This document shows, in pieces, positions 25,947-36,946 of a stretch of DNA of 64,000 nt. A program made the translations under genes and the position numbers. Under the pieces are notes generated by a model that saw only the letters and a program-made list of their open reading frames with translations, did not search any database and was not told the DNA's origin. The stretch lies in the NCBI RefSeq assembly GCF_000763885.1, contig NZ_JRKO01000016.1:36633-100632 (forward strand), in the 5' to 3' direction. Each line of letters begins with the position of its first letter. The first letter of the stretch is position 1. Source of the stretch: Paracoccus versutus. Lineage in GTDB: Bacteria > Pseudomonadota > Alphaproteobacteria > Rhodobacterales > Rhodobacteraceae.

Positions 25947-27043
25947 AGCGCCTCCTCCCATTCGCCTTCGGCGGTCGAATCCTGCACCACGCCGCCGCCG
26001 ACGTTCAGCGTGACCTCGCCATCCGGCCAGACCGACAGCGTGCGGATCGCGACCGAGAAACAGGCCGCCCCGTCCGGCGCCATCCAGCCGATGGCGCCGC
26101 AATAGACGCCGCGCGGGAACGGCTCGACCTCGCGGATGATCTGCATGGCGCGGATCTTGGGCGCGCCGGTGATCGAGCCGCAGGGAAACAGCGCCCGCAA
26201 CAGCGCGCCCAGGTCCGCCGGGCGCTCCAGCTGGCCCACCACGCGCGAACTCATCTGGTGGACGGTGGCAAAGCTGTCCACGGCGAAAAGCTCGGGCACC
26301 CGCACCGAACCCACGCGCGAGATGCGGGCGATGTCGTTGCGCAGCAGGTCGACGATCATCAGGTTCTCGGCCCGGTTCTTTTCCGATGCCGCCAGCCCCG
26401 CCGCCAAGGCCGCGTCGCGCGCCGGGTCGGGGTCGCGCGGCGCGGTGCCCTTCATCGGCCGCGCCTCGATCCGGCCCTGCGCATCCAGGCGAAAGAACAG
26501 CTCGGGCGAGCGCGAGACGACGACCGGCCCCTGCCCCAGATCGGCATAGGCGCCGAAGCCGACCGGCTGGCGCGCGGCCAGCGCAGCGTAAAGCTCCAAC
26601 GCCGAGCCGGAGATCAGGCGCGAGCGGAGGGGAAAGGTCAGGTTGATCTGGTAGCAATCCCCCGCCGCGATATAGTCGCGGGTGCGGGCAAAGGCCGCGG
26701 CATAATCCTGCGGCGAGATCATCGGCTCCAGCGGCGCCAACCGGGCCGCGTCGCCCGCGGGCAGCGCCGGCGCGGGCTCGGGCGCGTCATGGACGGCGAA
26801 GGCCATGAGCGGCGTGCGCCGGTCGGCCGGCATGTCGCGCGCCAGCACCGGCTCCAGCGCATAGCCCAGCTCATAGGACAGGTAGCCCGCGATCCAGGCC
26901 CCCTGCCGGCGCCGCGCCTCGAGATGGTCGAGCGCGGCAAGGGCGTCCTCGGGGCGCGTGACCACCAGCACTTCCCGCGGATCCCGGAACAGGACCGGCT
27001 TGCCGTCAGGACCGAATTCGCAAAGGATCACGCGCGCCTCCAT
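25904..27043 (-). CDS. pabB: Aminodeoxychorismate synthase component I
   Basis: PabB aminates chorismate to 4-amino-4-deoxychorismate using ammonia from a glutaminase partner (PabA). The 379-residue protein has the chorismate-binding fold with RPMKGTAPRD (catalytic Lys), DLLRNDI and GSITGAPKIRAMQIIREVEP. It is shorter than E. coli PabB, as is common for alphaproteobacterial forms. No pabA lies next to it. The start is uncertain (27043 or 27064); neither has a strong ribosome site. Confidence 0.9.
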   Translation of the reverse strand: MEARVILCEFGPDGKPVLFRDPREVLVVTRPEDALAALDHLEARRRQGAWIAGYLSYELGYALEPVLARDMPADRRTPLMAFAVHDAPEPAPALPAGDAARLAPLEPMISPQDYAAAFARTRDYIAAGDCYQINLTFPLRSRLISGSALELYAALAARQPVGFGAYADLGQGPVVVSRSPELFFRLDAQGRIEARPMKGTAPRDPDPARDAALAAGLAASEKNRAENLMIVDLLRNDIARISRVGSVRVPELFAVDSFATVHQMSSRVVGQLERPADLGALLRALFPCGSITGAPKIRAMQIIREVEPFPRGVYCGAIGWMAPDGAACFSVAIRTLSVWPDGEVTLNVGGGVVQDSTAEGEWEEALWKARYAQDLTTPI

Positions 27044-27139
27044 TCTCGCGGCGCGAGGTAGCATGGCCGGGGCGGCATGAACAATGGCCGGCGCTGGACC
27101 GGCGCGACAATCGCGCGGAATGCCGGGCTCTGCCGGGGC

Positions 27140-28300
27140 CTAGAGCGCCAACGCGACCCAGGCGCCGTTGCGCTTGCTGGAACGCAGGCAGGCATCGACG
27201 AAGGCCACGCCCTCCAGCCCCTCGCGGATGCCGGGAAAGACCACCGCCGGGTCGGGCGCGGCCCCGTCGCGGCGGGCCAGGATGGCGCGCGCCGCCTCGG
27301 CATAGATGTTCGCGAAGCCCTCCAGATAGCCCTCGGGGTGGCCGGCGGGGATGCGGGTCAGGCGCGCGGCCTCGGCCCCGGTGCCGGCACCGCCGCGCGA
27401 CAGCCGGTAGCGCGGCCGGCCCAGCGGCGTGACCCACAGGGCATTGGGTTCCTCCTGCGCCCATTCGAGCCCGGCGCGGCTGCCATAGACCCGCAGCCGC
27501 AGCGCGTTCTCGCAACCCGAGGCGACCTGCGAACACCACAGCATCCCGCGCGCCCCGCCGCGATAGCGCAGCAGCACATGGCCGTTGTCGTCGACCGGAC
27601 GGCCGGGCACGAAGCTTTGCAGGTCGGCGGCCAGCGCCTCCAGCTCCAGCCCGGTGACGAAGCCGGCCAGGTTGAAGGCATGGGTGCCGATGTCGCCGAT
27701 GGCCCCGCCCGCGCCGGATTGCGCCGGATCGGTGCGCCAGCCGGCCTGCTTGTTGCCCGCCTGCTCGATGGGCTCGGCCAGCCAGTCCTGGGCATATTCG
27801 ACCTGCACCAGCCGGATCTCGCCCAACTCGCCCGATGCGATCATGGCGCGGGCCTGCCGCACCATCGGATAGCCGGTGTAGTTGTGGGTCAGCACGAACA
27901 GCGCATCCGAATCCGCGGCGGCATTGGCCAGCTTGCGCGCCTCGGGCAGGGTCGCGGTCAGGGGCTTGTCGCAGATGACATGGATGCCGCGTTTCAGGAA
28001 CGCGCGGGCGACGGGGGCGTGCAGGTGGTTCGGGGTGACGATGGCCACCGCCTCGATCCCGTCCTTGCGCCGCGCCTCGCGCATGGCCATCTGCGCGAAA
28101 TCGCCATAGGCGCGGCCCACGCCCAGTTCCGCCGCCGAGGCCGCGCTTTTTTCGGGCGTCGAGGAAAAGCAGCCCGCGACCAGCTCATACTGGTCGTCGA
28201 TCCGGGCGGCGATGCGATGCACGCCGCCAATGAAGGCGCCCTGCCCGCCGCCGACCATGCCAAGGCGGATGCGGGGCGCGCGATGAACGGTCCGGGTCAT
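27140..28300 (-). CDS. Gfo/Idh/MocA-family oxidoreductase (second copy of the sugar operon)
   Basis: The 386-residue protein has an N-terminal Rossmann fold ([18 protein letters not shown]) and the family motif CDKPLT, followed by [13 protein letters not shown] metal and sugar-site sequence ([14 protein letters not shown]). Members oxidise or epimerise sugars and inositols with NAD(P). It is the last gene of the thu-like operon, separated from thuB by a strong stem-loop, with AAGGAG before its ATG. The precise substrate is unknown. Confidence 0.88.
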   Translation of the reverse strand: MTRTVHRAPRIRLGMVGGGQGAFIGGVHRIAARIDDQYELVAGCFSSTPEKSAASAAELGVGRAYGDFAQMAMREARRKDGIEAVAIVTPNHLHAPVARAFLKRGIHVICDKPLTATLPEARKLANAAADSDALFVLTHNYTGYPMVRQARAMIASGELGEIRLVQVEYAQDWLAEPIEQAGNKQAGWRTDPAQSGAGGAIGDIGTHAFNLAGFVTGLELEALAADLQSFVPGRPVDDNGHVLLRYRGGARGMLWCSQVASGCENALRLRVYGSRAGLEWAQEEPNALWVTPLGRPRYRLSRGGAGTGAEAARLTRIPAGHPEGYLEGFANIYAEAARAILARRDGAAPDPAVVFPGIREGLEGVAFVDACLRSSKRNGAWVALAL

Positions 28301-28320
28301 GCCATGCTCCTTGCGGGATG

Positions 28321-28356
28321 TCCGGCGGCGGCAGGGAGGAGAAGGCCGCCGCCGGA
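28321..28356 (-). other. Intercistronic stem-loop between the two oxidoreductase genes
   Basis: A perfect 12-bp GC-rich stem (28321-28332 pairing with 28345-28356) with a 12-nt loop fills most of the 66-bp gap. It lacks a T-run and sits just before the next gene's ribosome site, so it more likely stabilises upstream mRNA or reduces downstream expression than fully terminates. Confidence 0.55.
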
Positions 28357-28366
28357 TCGGTTGCGC

Positions 28367-29416
28367 CTAGACGGCGAGGCTAAGGCCGGACTCGACCGAG
28401 GATTCCTCGGCCCGGTCCAGCAGGCGTTGCAGCGCCGCGCCGCGGACGAAATCGGGATCGGCCGCGCCCTCGCCCCGGATCGCGGCGATGAAGCGCTGGT
28501 AGATCGTCGGCACCGGCGGGCATTCGATCTCGTGCCAGGCGGCGGTCTCCAGGTCCGGCGACAGGCAGGCGCGCAGCCGGCTCACGCGGTTCTCGAAGCC
28601 GACCTCCAGCCCGCCGCGGTCGCCGTAGATCCGCAGCCGCAGGTCGTTCAGGTGCCCGCTGGCAAAGCGCGTCGCCGCCACCGTCCCCAGCGCGCCATTC
28701 TCCAGCACGATCTGCATGGTGGCGCTGTCGTTGGCGTCCAGCACATAGTCCCCGATCCGCCCGCCCGGCGCCTTGTCGAAGGTCTTGAGCAGGCAGGAAA
28801 CCTGCGCCGCGTCCTGCCCGGCGATACAGGTGGCGAAGTCGAGGATATGGATGCCCACGTCGCCCAGAACGCCCTTGGAGCCATGCGCGGTCGACACCCG
28901 CCACAGCCATTTCGGGTCAGTGCGCCAGTCGCCCCAGCCGGGCTGGGTCAGCCAGCTTTGCAGGTAGCTCGCCTCGAAATGCCGCACCTCGCCGATCTCG
29001 CCCGCGCGCACCATGGCCGCGGCCTTTTGCAGCGCCGGCACGTCGCGATAGCTGAGATTGACCATGTTCACCACGCCCGCCCGCGCCGCCGCCTCGGCCA
29101 TCGCCTCCGCATCCGCGGCATTGGTGGCCAGCGGCTTTTCGCAAAGCACATGCTTGCCCGCCGCCAGCAGCGGCATGGTGGTCGGGTAATGCGCGGCATC
29201 CGGCGTCACGTTGGTCGCGGCGTCGAACGCGCCCCAATCCAGGGCCTCGTCCAGGCTGGCAAAGCCGCGGGCGATGCCGTGCTCGGCGTTGAAGGCGGCC
29301 AGCGGCTCGGGCCGCGGATCGACGCCGCCGACCAGCTCGACGCCGGGCATGGCGGCGAAGGCGCGGGCATGGTTCGCCGCCATGCCGCCGGTGCCGATGA
29401 CGAGAAGCCGGACCAT
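28367..29416 (-). CDS. thuB: Gfo/Idh/MocA-family oxidoreductase, ThuB-like
   Basis: The 349-residue product has the N-terminal NAD(P)-binding fold (LLVIGTGGMAANHARAF), then CEKPLATNAADAE and VLGDVGIHILDFA with the conserved His of the active site. In rhizobia ThuB acts with ThuA on 3-keto derivatives of trehalose, maltitol and related disaccharides. The thuA stop and thuB start overlap as TGATG. Gene order supports the ThuB assignment; exact substrate specificity is inferred. Confidence 0.85.
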   Translation of the reverse strand: MVRLLVIGTGGMAANHARAFAAMPGVELVGGVDPRPEPLAAFNAEHGIARGFASLDEALDWGAFDAATNVTPDAAHYPTTMPLLAAGKHVLCEKPLATNAADAEAMAEAAARAGVVNMVNLSYRDVPALQKAAAMVRAGEIGEVRHFEASYLQSWLTQPGWGDWRTDPKWLWRVSTAHGSKGVLGDVGIHILDFATCIAGQDAAQVSCLLKTFDKAPGGRIGDYVLDANDSATMQIVLENGALGTVAATRFASGHLNDLRLRIYGDRGGLEVGFENRVSRLRACLSPDLETAAWHEIECPPVPTIYQRFIAAIRGEGAADPDFVRGAALQRLLDRAEESSVESGLSLAV

Positions 29417-30201
29417 CAGCGATAGCCCTCTTCGCCGGCGGCGTGCAGCTTGGGACCGCGCTCCTCGATCGGCTCCAGCGCCTGCTCGACCGGGACATTG
29501 GGCGCGACGGTCGGCTCGGCCAGGCGCGCGGCCGGGTTATGCGCCCATTTCACCGCGTTCAGGATCACCCGCTGCACATTGGCGTCGTGATAGGTCGGAT
29601 AGGTCTCGTGGCCGGGGCGGAAATAGAACACGTTGCCGGCCCCGCGCTTGTAGGTCAGGCCCGAGCGGAACACCTCGCCGCCCGCGAACCAGCTGACGAA
29701 GACGGTCTCCAGCGGCTCGGGCACGCCGAAGGGCTCGCCATACATCTCTTCGTGCTCCAGCTCGAAATGATCGGGCAGGCCGGCGGCGATGGGATGGTTG
29801 CGCGAGGTCAGCCACAACCGCTCGCGCTCGCCCGCCTCGCGCCAGGTCAGGTTGCAGGGCGTGCCCATCAGCCGCTTGAAGGGCTTCGAGAAATGCGCCG
29901 AATGCAGGAAGATCATGCCCATGCCGGACCAGACCGCCTCGGCCACGCGCTCGACCACCGCGTCCTGCACCTCGCCATGGGCGCAATGGCCCCACCAGAT
30001 CAGCACGTCGGTCTGGGCCAGCTTTTCGGCGGTCAGCCCATGCTCGGGGTCTTGCAGGGTCACGCTGCCGGCCGCGATGCCGCTATCGCGGTTCAGCGCC
30101 GCGGCGATTGTGTTGTGCATCCCGTCCGGGTAGATCCCGGCGACGGTCTTGTTCTTCTGCTCGTGGACGTTCTCGCCCCAGACAGTGACTCGGATGGTCA
30201 T
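29416..30201 (-). CDS. thuA: ThuA-domain protein (trehalose utilisation)
   Basis: The 261-residue protein is a full ThuA domain (class I glutamine amidotransferase-like fold), opening [14 protein letters not shown] and containing [12 protein letters not shown] and [19 protein letters not shown]. ThuA acts with ThuB in catabolism of trehalose, maltitol and related disaccharides in Sinorhizobium. An AAGGAG site precedes the ATG by about 7 nt. It lies between the ABC transporter genes and thuB exactly as in thuEFGKAB. Confidence 0.92.
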   Translation of the reverse strand: MTIRVTVWGENVHEQKNKTVAGIYPDGMHNTIAAALNRDSGIAAGSVTLQDPEHGLTAEKLAQTDVLIWWGHCAHGEVQDAVVERVAEAVWSGMGMIFLHSAHFSKPFKRLMGTPCNLTWREAGERERLWLTSRNHPIAAGLPDHFELEHEEMYGEPFGVPEPLETVFVSWFAGGEVFRSGLTYKRGAGNVFYFRPGHETYPTYHDANVQRVILNAVKWAHNPAARLAEPTVAPNVPVEQALEPIEERGPKLHAAGEEGYR

Positions 30202-30242
30202 TCATCGCTCCTTGTTGTTCCCTGCGGGAACGGGTGGTGGGT

Positions 30243-31244
<1,002 letters not shown>

Positions 31245-31247
31245 GGT

Positions 31248-33040
<1,793 letters not shown>

Positions 33041-33074
33041 GGGGGAAACTCCTCATCGGCCGCAAGGGCCGCTC

Positions 33075-33102
33075 GGGGCCGGCGGGCTTGCGCGCCGGCC
33101 CC
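33075..33102 (-). other. Intercistronic stem-loop between binding protein and permease genes
   Basis: A 10-bp perfect stem GGGGCCGGCG / CGCCGGCCCC with an 8-nt loop lies just after the binding-protein stop. Such hairpins (compare malE-malF) commonly protect the abundant binding-protein message and lower permease expression. Confidence 0.6.
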
Positions 33103-33113
33103 CGCCAAGCGCC

Positions 33114-34391
33114 TTACCAGCCCGAGCCCTGCATGTCGCTCAGGTCCAGCTCCAGCAGTTCCAGGTTCTCGGCCGCGGTGCCGTTGCCCGACAGCGTGTC
33201 ATGCACGGCCGACCAGAATTTCGACGAGACCTCGTTATACTTGCTCTTGGTCGGCCCCGAGGGACGCGGCACCGCATCGGCGAAGACCTCTTTCCAGCGC
33301 GGGATCAGCGGCACCGCCTCGGCGATCTCGGGGTCGTCGTAAAGCGCGACCACGGTCGGCAGGTTGCCGTCCAGCAGCGCGCGGCGCTTCTGCGCCTCGG
33401 CCGAGGCGAGATAAAGCGCCAGGTCGACCGCCGCCTCCTGCTTGGTCGAGAATTTCGACACCGCGACGTTCCAGCCGCCCAGGGTCGCGGCCGAGCCGGC
33501 CTCTTCGGTGCCGGCGGGCAGCGGCGCCACGTCGAACTTGCCCTTGACCGCGCTGTCCGCGCCCGCGCTCAGCGCGAAGGCATAGGGCCAGTTGCGCATG
33601 AAGACGGCATTGCCGGTCTGCCAGACGCCGCGCGCCTCTTCTTCCTTGTGCGCCAGCACGCCGCGCGGGCTGATGGTGCCGATCCAGCCGGCCGCCAGTT
33701 CCAGCGCCGCCACCGCCTGCGGATTGTTGATCGAGATGGTGCCGTCCGCCTCGACGATCTGGCCGCCGCCAAAGGACTTCACCCATTCCAGCGCGTTGCA
33801 GGTCAGCCCCTCATAGGCATTGCCCTGCCAGACGAAGCCCCACAGATCGCCCTGGCCTTCGGCACGCTCGCCGTCCTGGACCAGCTTGGCGGTCTCGGTC
33901 AGCTCGGCCCAGGTCTTGGGCACCGGCTTGCCGTATTTCTCCAGCAGGTCGGTGCGGTAGTAAAGCGCCGGGGCATCGGTATAAAGCGGCAGCGCCACCA
34001 GCTTGCCGTCCGAGGTCTGGCTTTCGATGACCGAGGGGAAATGCTCGCCCAGGATGTCCTTGGCCGCCTCGGACAGGTCGACGAAATATTCGGACAGCTG
34101 CGGCGCCCAGATCACGTCGGTCTGATAGAGGTCCACATCCGCCGTCCCCGCCGCCAGCCACAGCCGGTATTGCGCGAACTGGTCCGAGCTGGACTGCGGC
34201 ATCGGCACCAGCGTCACCGTGTGGCCGGTGCGCTCTTCCCAGGGCTTGACCAGATCCTTGAAATGCTCGGCCTGCTTGCCCACGCCGCCGGCGACATAGA
34301 ACAGCTCGTCCGCCACGGCAGGCAGCGCGATGCTGCCCAGCAGCGCGGCCAATGCGACCGGGCGCAGCGCGCCCCGGCTGATTTTTCCCAT
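33114..34391 (-). CDS. thuE: Sugar ABC transporter substrate-binding protein (ThuE-like)
   Basis: The 425-residue periplasmic solute-binding protein of family 1 has a signal peptide (cleavage near PAVADE) and aromatic residues in the mature domain typical of disaccharide binding. The ATG at 34391 is chosen because GGGGAGG lies about 6 nt upstream; an in-frame ATG two codons earlier has no spacing from that site. It is the first gene of the thu-like operon. Trehalose, maltitol, sucrose or maltose are possible ligands by operon analogy. Confidence 0.9.
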   Translation of the reverse strand: MGKISRGALRPVALAALLGSIALPAVADELFYVAGGVGKQAEHFKDLVKPWEERTGHTVTLVPMPQSSSDQFAQYRLWLAAGTADVDLYQTDVIWAPQLSEYFVDLSEAAKDILGEHFPSVIESQTSDGKLVALPLYTDAPALYYRTDLLEKYGKPVPKTWAELTETAKLVQDGERAEGQGDLWGFVWQGNAYEGLTCNALEWVKSFGGGQIVEADGTISINNPQAVAALELAAGWIGTISPRGVLAHKEEEARGVWQTGNAVFMRNWPYAFALSAGADSAVKGKFDVAPLPAGTEEAGSAATLGGWNVAVSKFSTKQEAAVDLALYLASAEAQKRRALLDGNLPTVVALYDDPEIAEAVPLIPRWKEVFADAVPRPSGPTKSKYNEVSSKFWSAVHDTLSGNGTAAENLELLELDLSDMQGSGW

Positions 34392-34463
34392 CCTCATCCT
34401 CCCCTTGGTAAAGGTGCCTCCCAGCACCGTTCGCAGCATCGGGTGCCCCTGCCTGCGCCCGTT

Positions 34464-34575
34464 CCGAAACCTTTCGGGAATTTCCTACCGCATCCGGCCG
34501 ATCCGGTCAATAATTCCGGCAGACCCCGCCGGAAACCTCCGGCAGGCGGCAAAAAACCATGCATTTCCTGGGAAA
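34464..34575. promoter_or_regulatory. Control region upstream of thuE with two short palindromes
   Basis: The 411-bp gap 34392-34802 has no gene. It contains CCGAAA-CC-TTTCGG (34464-34477), located 73 bp upstream of thuE, and TTTCC-TG-GGAAA (34564-34575). Either could be the operator of a LacI- or AraC-type regulator, but no regulator gene is adjacent. Beyond these and the terminator at 34772 I see nothing. Confidence 0.3.
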
Positions 34576-34771
34576 AACCGTATCGGCGCTGCGGGTGTCG
34601 CGGCGACCGGGCGGGGCGGCGGATGTCATACGCTAACATCACAGGGCGCATTTCGCCGCCAAGGGCGCTTTCGCGGCCGAATCACCGGCGCGAGGCCGGG
34701 AATCGGCCGCCGTGCAGGTTTCCAAAACATTTCGGAGACGAAAACCGGCCAGACCTGCCGGATCGGGGAAA

Positions 34772-34795
34772 GCGGCGCCGGAAACCCGGCGCCGC
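34772..34795 (-). terminator. Strong stem-loop terminator after the SCO gene
   Basis: A perfect 10-bp stem GCGGCGCCGG / CCGGCGCCGC with loop AAAC begins 8 bp beyond the SCO stop codon. On the minus strand it is followed by TTTCCCC, a weak T-run. It probably ends the copper-delivery operon. Confidence 0.65.
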
Positions 34796-34802
34796 AGGGG
34801 CT

Positions 34803-35435
34803 CTAGCCGTTCAGCAGGCGGCGCAGGCTCGCCAGGGCGCGCTCGCGGTCCTCCTGATAGCCGATCAGCCCGGCATAATCGCCATTGCCGTCAAAGAGCA
34901 GCATGGTCGAGGAATGGTCCATGGTGTAGTCGCCCCCTTCCAGCGGCGACTTGCGGGCATAGATGCGGAAGGCCTTGACCGCCTTGGCGACCTCCTCGGG
35001 CGCGCCCGAGACGCCGACCACCCCCGGCACCCAGGACACGTATTCGCGCAGCGCCTCGACCGTGTCGCGCTCGGGGTCGACGGTGACGAAGAACACCCGC
35101 AGCTTCCTGCCGTCCTCGCCCAGTTCCTCCTGCCAGCTGGCGACGTCGCCCAGCGTGGTCGGGCAGACGTCCGGGCAATGGGTGAAGCCGAAGAACACCG
35201 CCGAGGGCTGGCCCTTCAGCGCGGCCTGGCTGAACTCGGTGCCGTCGGTCGCCGCCAGCCGGTAGTCGCCCCGCCCCAGCGCCGCCGTCCCGGCATCGGC
35301 GATCGAGCCCGTGCCCGAACCCGAGCGGGGCGAGACGAACTGGAACCAGCCCAAGCCGGCCAGCGCCAGCACGACCAGCGCCCAAAGCGCATAGCGCAGC
35401 GGTTTCAACCCGGACTTGCCCTTAGTGCCCGCCAT
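34803..35435 (-). CDS. SCO1/SenC family copper chaperone
   Basis: SCO proteins deliver copper to the CuA centre of cytochrome oxidases and are anchored in the inner membrane facing the periplasm. The 210-residue product has an N-terminal transmembrane anchor (residues about 12-30), the copper motif CPDVCPTT and the conserved His in DYTMDHSS. It overlaps the preceding PCu(A)C-fusion gene by 14 bp, so the two are co-expressed. The start at 35435 (MAGTKGKSG) places a basic N-terminus before the anchor. Confidence 0.93.
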   Translation of the reverse strand: MAGTKGKSGLKPLRYALWALVVLALAGLGWFQFVSPRSGSGTGSIADAGTAALGRGDYRLAATDGTEFSQAALKGQPSAVFFGFTHCPDVCPTTLGDVASWQEELGEDGRKLRVFFVTVDPERDTVEALREYVSWVPGVVGVSGAPEEVAKAVKAFRIYARKSPLEGGDYTMDHSSTMLLFDGNGDYAGLIGYQEDRERALASLRRLLNG

Positions 35436-36417
35436 GGCCACCCCCTTGATGCGCCGCCCCGGCATTGCGCGGCCCGACCGCCAGCGGCAGGCTGACCTCG
35501 CCCGCCTTCTCGAAGCTCAGCGTGACGTTCACCGTCTCGCCCTCGACCAGCGGCTGTTTCAATTCCATGAACATCAGGTGATAGCCGCCGGGCTTCAATT
35601 CAACCGTGGCGCCGGCCGGGATCGCCAGCCCCTCGGGCAATTGGCGCATCCGCATCACCTCGCCCTCCATCGCCATCTCGTGGATCTCGGTGCGGCCGGC
35701 GAAATCGGCATGGGCCGCGACCAGCCGGTCCTCGGCCCCGCCGTTGGCGATGGTCAGGAAGCCGCCCGCCACCGGCGCGCCGGGGGGCGTCGCGCGGCTG
35801 AAGGCGCCGCTGAGCGACAGGTCGCCCAGGACCACCGGCCCGGCATCCGCCGCCTGATCGGCCTGGCCATGCCCGTGTCCATGACCGTGACCGGCCTTGC
35901 CCGCCATGACCGTCAGCCCCGGCGCGGGGTTCGGCACGTCCTTGCTGCCCGAGACGTCGGTCCAGTCGGCCTTGCCATCCGCGCATTCCTGGACGGTCGG
36001 GAAATACAGCACCGTGCCCGGCGCCACATCCGCGCCGACGGTGCCGCGGATGACGAATTCGTCATACCAGTCGTCCTGCAACGCGCCGCCGGACCAGATC
36101 ACTTCGCGCGTGCCCTCGGTCATCTGCGTGCCGTGGTTGTCGAAGGGCTGGGCATAGGCGCCCTTGACCGTCTCCAGCGCCCAGCCCGGTTTGGGCATGG
36201 GCTTGGCGTTGTAGAAGCCATCGGGCAGTTGCACCCGCAGGGTTTGGGTGGCCTGGCCGTCGCAGCCATGGCCGATGCGGATCACCGCGCGATAGGCGGC
36301 GCCGGCCGGGGCCTCGGATTTCTCCAGCGTGGCATGGGACAGGGCCGGACCGGCCGCAAGGCCAAGAAGCGTGGCGCAAAGCGCGGCGAAAACAGGTTTT
36401 TGCATGATCGTTCTCAT
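35422..36417 (-). CDS. YcnI (DUF1775)-PCu(A)C fusion copper chaperone
   Basis: The 331-residue exported protein has a signal peptide (cleavage before HATLEKSEA) that leaves an N-terminal His, a hallmark of copper-binding YcnI domains. The YcnI domain spans about residues 28-175, a His-Gly linker (GHGHGHGHG) follows, and the C-terminal PCu(A)C domain has HEMAMEGEVMRMR and HLMFMEL, matching H-x-M and H-x-M ligand pairs. The tail GGGHGGH adds His ligands. It should carry copper to SCO and cytochrome oxidase. The start at 36405 is an alternative. Confidence 0.9.
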   Translation of the reverse strand: MRTIMQKPVFAALCATLLGLAAGPALSHATLEKSEAPAGAAYRAVIRIGHGCDGQATQTLRVQLPDGFYNAKPMPKPGWALETVKGAYAQPFDNHGTQMTEGTREVIWSGGALQDDWYDEFVIRGTVGADVAPGTVLYFPTVQECADGKADWTDVSGSKDVPNPAPGLTVMAGKAGHGHGHGHGQADQAADAGPVVLGDLSLSGAFSRATPPGAPVAGGFLTIANGGAEDRLVAAHADFAGRTEIHEMAMEGEVMRMRQLPEGLAIPAGATVELKPGGYHLMFMELKQPLVEGETVNVTLSFEKAGEVSLPLAVGPRNAGAAHQGGGHGGH

Positions 36418-36473
36418 CTGATGGGAAAGGCACCGCCGGGCCCTGGCCCGCCGGCTGCCGAAGCAGGATTCCG

Positions 36474-36893
36474 TCAGATGAGGCGCGGCGGCCCCCGCGC
36501 CGAGGGCTCGGGCAGGGCCGAGGCATGCGGCGGGGCCGGCGGTGCGGGCCAAAGCGCCAACCGCGCCGCGGCCGCCATGGGCTGGGGCGCATCGGCGACG
36601 ACCCCTTGCAGCGCCGGCTGGCCATGCGGCGCCCAGTCGCAGGCATGGGGATCGCCATGCGGCATCTCGTCGGCCGGGACCAGGCTGCCATCGGCCGCCA
36701 CGGCCATCTGGACCGGCCCCTCGCCCGAACACAGCACGACGGCGACGCTGCCCTGCGCGTCGCGGACGAACATGGTGCCGGGCTGGATCAGCGAGAACAG
36801 CAGGAAAGGCAGCACCGCCAGCCAGCAGCACAGGCGCCGCAGCGCCGTGCCGCGTCCAAGCCTCGTCGTCCGATGTCCGCTTCGACCCTGCAT
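36474..36893 (-). CDS. DUF2946-like membrane-anchored protein
   Basis: The 139-residue protein has one N-terminal hydrophobic segment (about residues 21-38), a CSGEGP motif, a conserved CDWAPHGQ segment and a C-terminal RGPP sequence, all typical of DUF2946 proteins that are often encoded beside copper genes. It precedes the YcnI-PCu(A)C fusion by 56 bp on the same strand, so a role in periplasmic copper handling is inferred from context. Confidence 0.75.
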   Translation of the reverse strand: MQGRSGHRTTRLGRGTALRRLCCWLAVLPFLLFSLIQPGTMFVRDAQGSVAVVLCSGEGPVQMAVAADGSLVPADEMPHGDPHACDWAPHGQPALQGVVADAPQPMAAAARLALWPAPPAPPHASALPEPSARGPPRLI

Positions 36894-36946
36894 GGGCGCA
36901 GCCCTGTCAGAAATCGGTGCCGGAGAAAAGGGACAATCTGCCGCAA

